In this document: piece after piece, positions 60,996 to 64,000 of the stretch
Numbering within the stretch: position 1 is the stretch's first letter
How the letters are laid out: the number at the start of each line of letters is the position of its first letter
DNA from: DATFRX01 sp035630615
Lineage (GTDB): Bacteria; Actinomycetota; Actinomycetes; Propionibacteriales; Nocardioidaceae
DNA length: 64,000 bases
Direction of reading: 5' to 3'
Assembly (NCBI GenBank): GCA_035630615.1
Contig: DASQKI010000075.1
Span: forward strand, 1 to 64,000
Program-made: the position numbers and the translations under genes
The notes under the pieces: model-generated
Seen by the model: only the letters and a program-made list of their open reading frames with translations
Database searches by the model: none
Told to the model about the DNA's origin: nothing

Positions 60996-62699
60996 ATGGC
61001 AACCGACTCGACCGCGAGCTTCCGCGCCGCCCGAGACTTCTTGCTCGCCCATCGCGACGACTACGACGCCGCGTACGCCGGGTTCAGTTGGCCACAGGTC
61101 GAGTCGTTCAACTGGGCGAGCGACTGGTTCGACCATCTCGCGGTCAGCCAACCGAGCGTCGACGCCCTGTGGATGATCGAGCCGGACGGCAGTGAGCAGC
61201 GGATCAGCTATGCCGACATGGCCGATCGGTCACGTCGGGTCGCCGGCTGGCTAGCCGACCACGGGATCGGCAGCGGAGACCGGGTGCTCCTCGTGCTGGG
61301 CAACTGCGTGCCGCTGTGGGAGCTCACCCTGGCCTGCATCCGCCTCGGCGCCGTCATCATCCCGGCCACGACCTTGCTGTCGGTCGACGATCTGCGAGAC
61401 CGGGTGCAGCGTGGCAACGCCCGCGCCGTCGTGGCGCACGGAGCAGACGCCTCGAAGTTCGCCGGCATCGCCGACGAGTGCGTTCGGGTCGCGGCCGACG
61501 GCGAGCCGGCCGACGATTGGCTCGCGTACGCGGATGCCTCCGCGCACGACGCATGGGCCGGCGAGTCCGACACCAAGGCGGACGACACGCTGCTGCTCTA
61601 CTTCACCTCGGGTACGACGGCGCAGCCGAAGCTCGTCGAGCACACGCACGCGTCGTACCCCATCGGACACCTCTCGACGATGTACTGGCTCGGCCTCCAG
61701 CCCGGCGACGTCCACCTCAACATCTCGTCGCCCGGGTGGGCCAAGCACGCCTGGTCGTGCATCTTCGCGCCGTGGAACACCGGGGCGACCGTGCTGATCT
61801 ACAACTACGCGCGCTTCGATGCCGATGCGCTGCTCGATGTCATGGCCCGGGCCGGAGTAACCACGTTTTGCGCGCCGCCGACCGTGTGGCGGATGCTCGT
61901 GCAAAGCGACCTGTCGGGCCGTGACCTGGCCCTGCGAGAGGTCGTCGCCGCCGGTGAGCCGCTGAACCCCGAGATCATCGAGCAGGTGCAGCGAGTGTGG
62001 GGCCTCACCGTCCGCGACGGTTACGGCCAGACCGAGACGACTGCCCAGATCGGCAACTCGCCGGGCCAGCCGGTCAGGCTCGGGTCGATGGGCCGCCCAC
62101 TGCCCGGCTACGTCATCTCGCTGGTCGACCCGGTCACCGACGAGGTGGGCACCGACGGCGAGATCAGCATCGAGCTGGCCCGGCGGCCGGCTGGCCTCAT
62201 GGTCGGCTACCGCGACGACGACGAGCGGACCGCCGAGGCGACGCGAGGCGGCTTTTACCGCACCGGCGACGTCGCCTCGGCCGACGACGACGGCTACATC
62301 ACCTACGTCGGTCGCGCCGACGACGTGTTCAAGGCGAGCGACTACCGGATCAGCCCGTTCGAGCTCGAGAGCGTGCTCATCGAGCATCCGGCTGTTGCCG
62401 AGGCGGCCGTCGTGCCCTCGCCGGACCCGATCCGGCTCGCGGTGCCGAAGGCGTTCGTGGTGCTGGCGGCCGAACACGAGCCGACCCGGGAGACCGCGCT
62501 GGACATCATGCGCTACACCCGCGAACGGCTCGCCCCCTACAAGCGGATCCGCCGGATCGAGTTCGCCGACCTGCCCAAGACGGTGTCGGGCAAGATCCGT
62601 CGCGTCGAGCTGCGCACCGACGAGGCGGCGACGGTCGACCAGTCACGGCCGCGGGCATTCGTCGAGGAGGACTTTCCCGAGTTGAAGGAGTCGTCGTGA
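60996..62699 (+). CDS. AMP-forming acyl-CoA synthetase (medium-chain type)
   Basis: A 567-residue ANL-superfamily ligase. The P-loop is YFTSGTTAQPK; SSPGWAKHAWSCIFAPWNTGA and TFCAPPTVWRML are characteristic of the medium-chain/benzoate (ACSM-like) group; VRDGYGQTETT is motif A5, YRTGDVA motif A7, and LPKTVSGKIRRVEL holds the catalytic Lys. It activates a carboxylic acid to acyl-CoA via acyl-AMP. AAGGAG precedes ATG 60996. Its stop overlaps the aldolase GTG by 4 nt, an unusual pairing of fatty- or aromatic-acid activation with sugar-acid genes. Confidence 0.88.
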   Translation: MATDSTASFRAARDFLLAHRDDYDAAYAGFSWPQVESFNWASDWFDHLAVSQPSVDALWMIEPDGSEQRISYADMADRSRRVAGWLADHGIGSGDRVLLVLGNCVPLWELTLACIRLGAVIIPATTLLSVDDLRDRVQRGNARAVVAHGADASKFAGIADECVRVAADGEPADDWLAYADASAHDAWAGESDTKADDTLLLYFTSGTTAQPKLVEHTHASYPIGHLSTMYWLGLQPGDVHLNISSPGWAKHAWSCIFAPWNTGATVLIYNYARFDADALLDVMARAGVTTFCAPPTVWRMLVQSDLSGRDLALREVVAAGEPLNPEIIEQVQRVWGLTVRDGYGQTETTAQIGNSPGQPVRLGSMGRPLPGYVISLVDPVTDEVGTDGEISIELARRPAGLMVGYRDDDERTAEATRGGFYRTGDVASADDDGYITYVGRADDVFKASDYRISPFELESVLIEHPAVAEAAVVPSPDPIRLAVPKAFVVLAAEHEPTRETALDIMRYTRERLAPYKRIRRIEFADLPKTVSGKIRRVELRTDEAATVDQSRPRAFVEEDFPELKESS

Positions 62700-63322
62700 C
62701 GCCTGACGAGCTGCGTACCCTCCTGGCGGCGGAGCGGTTGGTCGCGATCGTGCGCGGGCCCGACCCCGATCGCCTGCTCGACTGCCTACGCGCTTTGGCC
62801 GCGAGCGAGATCCGCCTGGTCGAGGTGTCGCTGACGAGCGGCGACGCGATCGACGTGATCAAGCAAGCCAGCAATGAGCTGGGCGACCGGATCGTCCTCG
62901 GCGCCGGCACGGTGCTCGAGACCGAGCAGGCGATCGCCGCGACAGAGGCCGGCGCGCGGTATGCGGTGACACCGGCGTACGGTCCGGGCGTCGACGTCTG
63001 CATCGAGCGCGGAGTACCCGCGCTCGTCGGCGCCATGACGCCCACCGAGATCTACTCGGCCCACACTCGTGGCGCGACGGCGGTCAAGGTGTTTCCGGCG
63101 TCGCTCGGCGGGCCGGGCTACGTACGGGCGCTTCGCGACCCCTTTCCGGACGTGCCGCTCGTACCCGTAGGCGGTGTCGACGCCGCGGCGGCGGCCGACT
63201 ACCTGGCGGCCGGCGCCCTCGCCGTCGGAGTCGGGTCGCCGCTGCTCGGCGACGCCCCGTCGGGTGGCGACCTGACGGCTCTCGAGGAGCGGGCGACGCG
63301 GTTCCGCGAGGCCATCGCGTGA
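62696..63322 (+). CDS. eda: 2-keto-3-deoxy-6-phosphogluconate aldolase
   Basis: A 208-residue class I aldolase that splits KDPG to pyruvate and glyceraldehyde 3-phosphate, the last Entner-Doudoroff step. The catalytic residues are Glu in LVEVSLTSGDA and Schiff-base Lys in ATAVKVFPASLGGPGY; GAGTVLETEQA and PVGGVDAAAAADYLAAGA bind phosphate. GAAGGAG lies 5 nt before GTG 62696, which overlaps the synthetase stop. KHG or KDPGal aldolase activity is possible too. Confidence 0.92.
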   Translation: MTPDELRTLLAAERLVAIVRGPDPDRLLDCLRALAASEIRLVEVSLTSGDAIDVIKQASNELGDRIVLGAGTVLETEQAIAATEAGARYAVTPAYGPGVDVCIERGVPALVGAMTPTEIYSAHTRGATAVKVFPASLGGPGYVRALRDPFPDVPLVPVGGVDAAAAADYLAAGALAVGVGSPLLGDAPSGGDLTALEERATRFREAIA

Positions 63323-64000
63323 GCGGGTCGGTGCTGTGCATCGGCGAGGCGATGGTGACCTTGCGGAGCCAGGGGCGGCTGCGCCTCGGCGATCCGATGG
63401 TGGCGTCGATCGCCGGCGCCGAGAGCAACGTCGCGATCGGGCTGGCGCGGCTCGGACATGACGTCGCCTGGGCCGGTCTGGTCGGCTCCGACGAGCTCGG
63501 CGAGCTGGTGCTTCGGACCCTCCGGGCCGAGGGCGTCGACGTCCGCACTCGGCACAACCCGGCCCGACCCACCGGGCTCATGTTTCGGGAGCATCGCACC
63601 GGCGACATCATCCACGTGGAGTACGTCCGGCGCGGGTCGGCCGGATCCGCGCTCGACGTCGCGCTGGTCGAAGAGGCATTGGATCCTGCCCCGGCCCTGC
63701 TGCACGTCTCGGGAATCACGCCGGCGCTGTCGGAGGCCAACGCCAAGGCGACCGGCGCCGCGCTGCGACGGGCTCGCGAGCTGGGCGCCGTCACGAGCCT
63801 GGATCTCAACTACCGAAGCCGCCTGTGGTCGCGCGAAGAGGCCGCATCGGCGTTGCGCATGATGTTGCCCGACGTCAACGTACTCTTCGCGTCGGCCGAT
63901 GAACTGCCGCTAGCGTTCGACGCCGAGCCGCCCGGGGACCAAGTCTCGGAGGTCGTCGTCACCCATGGAGCCGACGGCGCCGAGGCCTGGGAGTCCGGCC
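63319..64000 (+). CDS. kdgK: PfkB-family 2-keto-3-deoxygluconate kinase (3' end outside window)
   Basis: GTG 63319 overlaps the aldolase stop (GTGA). About 227 residues of a ribokinase-type sugar kinase are present: CIGEAMVTLRSQG, IAGAESNVAIGLARLGHDVAWAGLVGSDELG (the G-G/A-x-x-x-N sugar-binding motif) and SLDLNYRSRLWS. The ATP-binding C-terminal part with the catalytic Asp is beyond the edge. Next to a KDPG aldolase this is most likely KDG kinase, making KDPG from 2-keto-3-deoxygluconate in uronate breakdown. Confidence 0.82.
   Translation, partial: MSGSVLCIGEAMVTLRSQGRLRLGDPMVASIAGAESNVAIGLARLGHDVAWAGLVGSDELGELVLRTLRAEGVDVRTRHNPARPTGLMFREHRTGDIIHVEYVRRGSAGSALDVALVEEALDPAPALLHVSGITPALSEANAKATGAALRRARELGAVTSLDLNYRSRLWSREEAASALRMMLPDVNVLFASADELPLAFDAEPPGDQVSEVVVTHGADGAEAWESG

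Overview
The window is 64 kb of very GC-rich, densely packed chromosomal DNA from an actinobacterium. Gene content (KdpFABC/DE, CeoB/CeoC, SepH, DUF3159/DUF3710/DUF3093/DUF4193, PAC2, DUF5998, SigE-family sigma factors) and the synteny of 37.7-45.6 kb with Mycobacterium tuberculosis Rv2690c-Rv2701c support Actinomycetota. A Nocardioidaceae/Propionibacteriales origin is my inference from the overall gene set. I see no rRNA, tRNA, CRISPR array, insertion sequence or prophage. Many genes start 6-7 nt after a TANNNT-like hexamer, the signature of leaderless transcription.

Layout. 0-5.9 kb: a secreted phosphatase-like enzyme (cut by the window edge) diverges from a FabG4-HtdX-like lipid pair and a secreted CocE-type hydrolase. 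6-24.9 kb: housekeeping and accessory genes (NAD-dependent epimerase, TesB thioesterase, PAC2 protein, AlkD-like repair protein, FAD oxidase, a broken sigma-factor locus, amino-acid permease, dxs, a shortened beta-propeller protein, GNAT, HIT, MarR with a divergent TPR-like gene, winged-helix protein, flavin-reductase-like protein, RecQ helicase, TauE exporter). 24.9-29.7 kb: aconitase with a palindromic operator, and a divergent DrrAB-type ABC exporter. 29.8-41.2 kb: a potassium island, kdpFABCDE with a small ORF in front, facing a KimA-like permease that diverges from the two TrkA-type proteins CeoB and CeoC. 41.2-46.7 kb: the conserved DUF3159 / OB-fold / DUF3710 / dut / DUF3093 / DUF4235 / DUF4193 / suhB / hemH block. 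46.8-55.1 kb: MFS exporter, sepH, a two-domain acyl reductase, rhodanese, a second broken sigma locus, a LigD-type primase and thymidine kinase. 55.1-55.7 kb: two facing arrays of a 32-bp repeat in the only large convergent gap. 55.7-64 kb: phosphodiesterase-like protein, DUF5998, GNAT/acyl-CoA-synthetase-like fusion, a frameshifted secreted protein, then an acyl-CoA synthetase, KDPG aldolase and KDG kinase operon that runs off the end.

Two themes stand out. First, potassium homeostasis: KdpFABC with its two-component system, a KimA-like transporter and two RCK-type regulators sit side by side, and the kdp promoter carries helically phased CGTCAA repeats that look like a KdpE site. Second, small-scale erosion: two sigma-factor loci that both lack region 4, a beta-propeller gene and an ATP-grasp domain with in-frame internal deletions, the remnant of a second TauE gene, and several one- or two-base frameshifts in short homopolymers or repeats. 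Either this genome is shedding accessory genes or part of the indel signal is sequence error; raw reads would decide. The paired 32-bp arrays at 55.16-55.70 kb are the most unusual non-coding structure.
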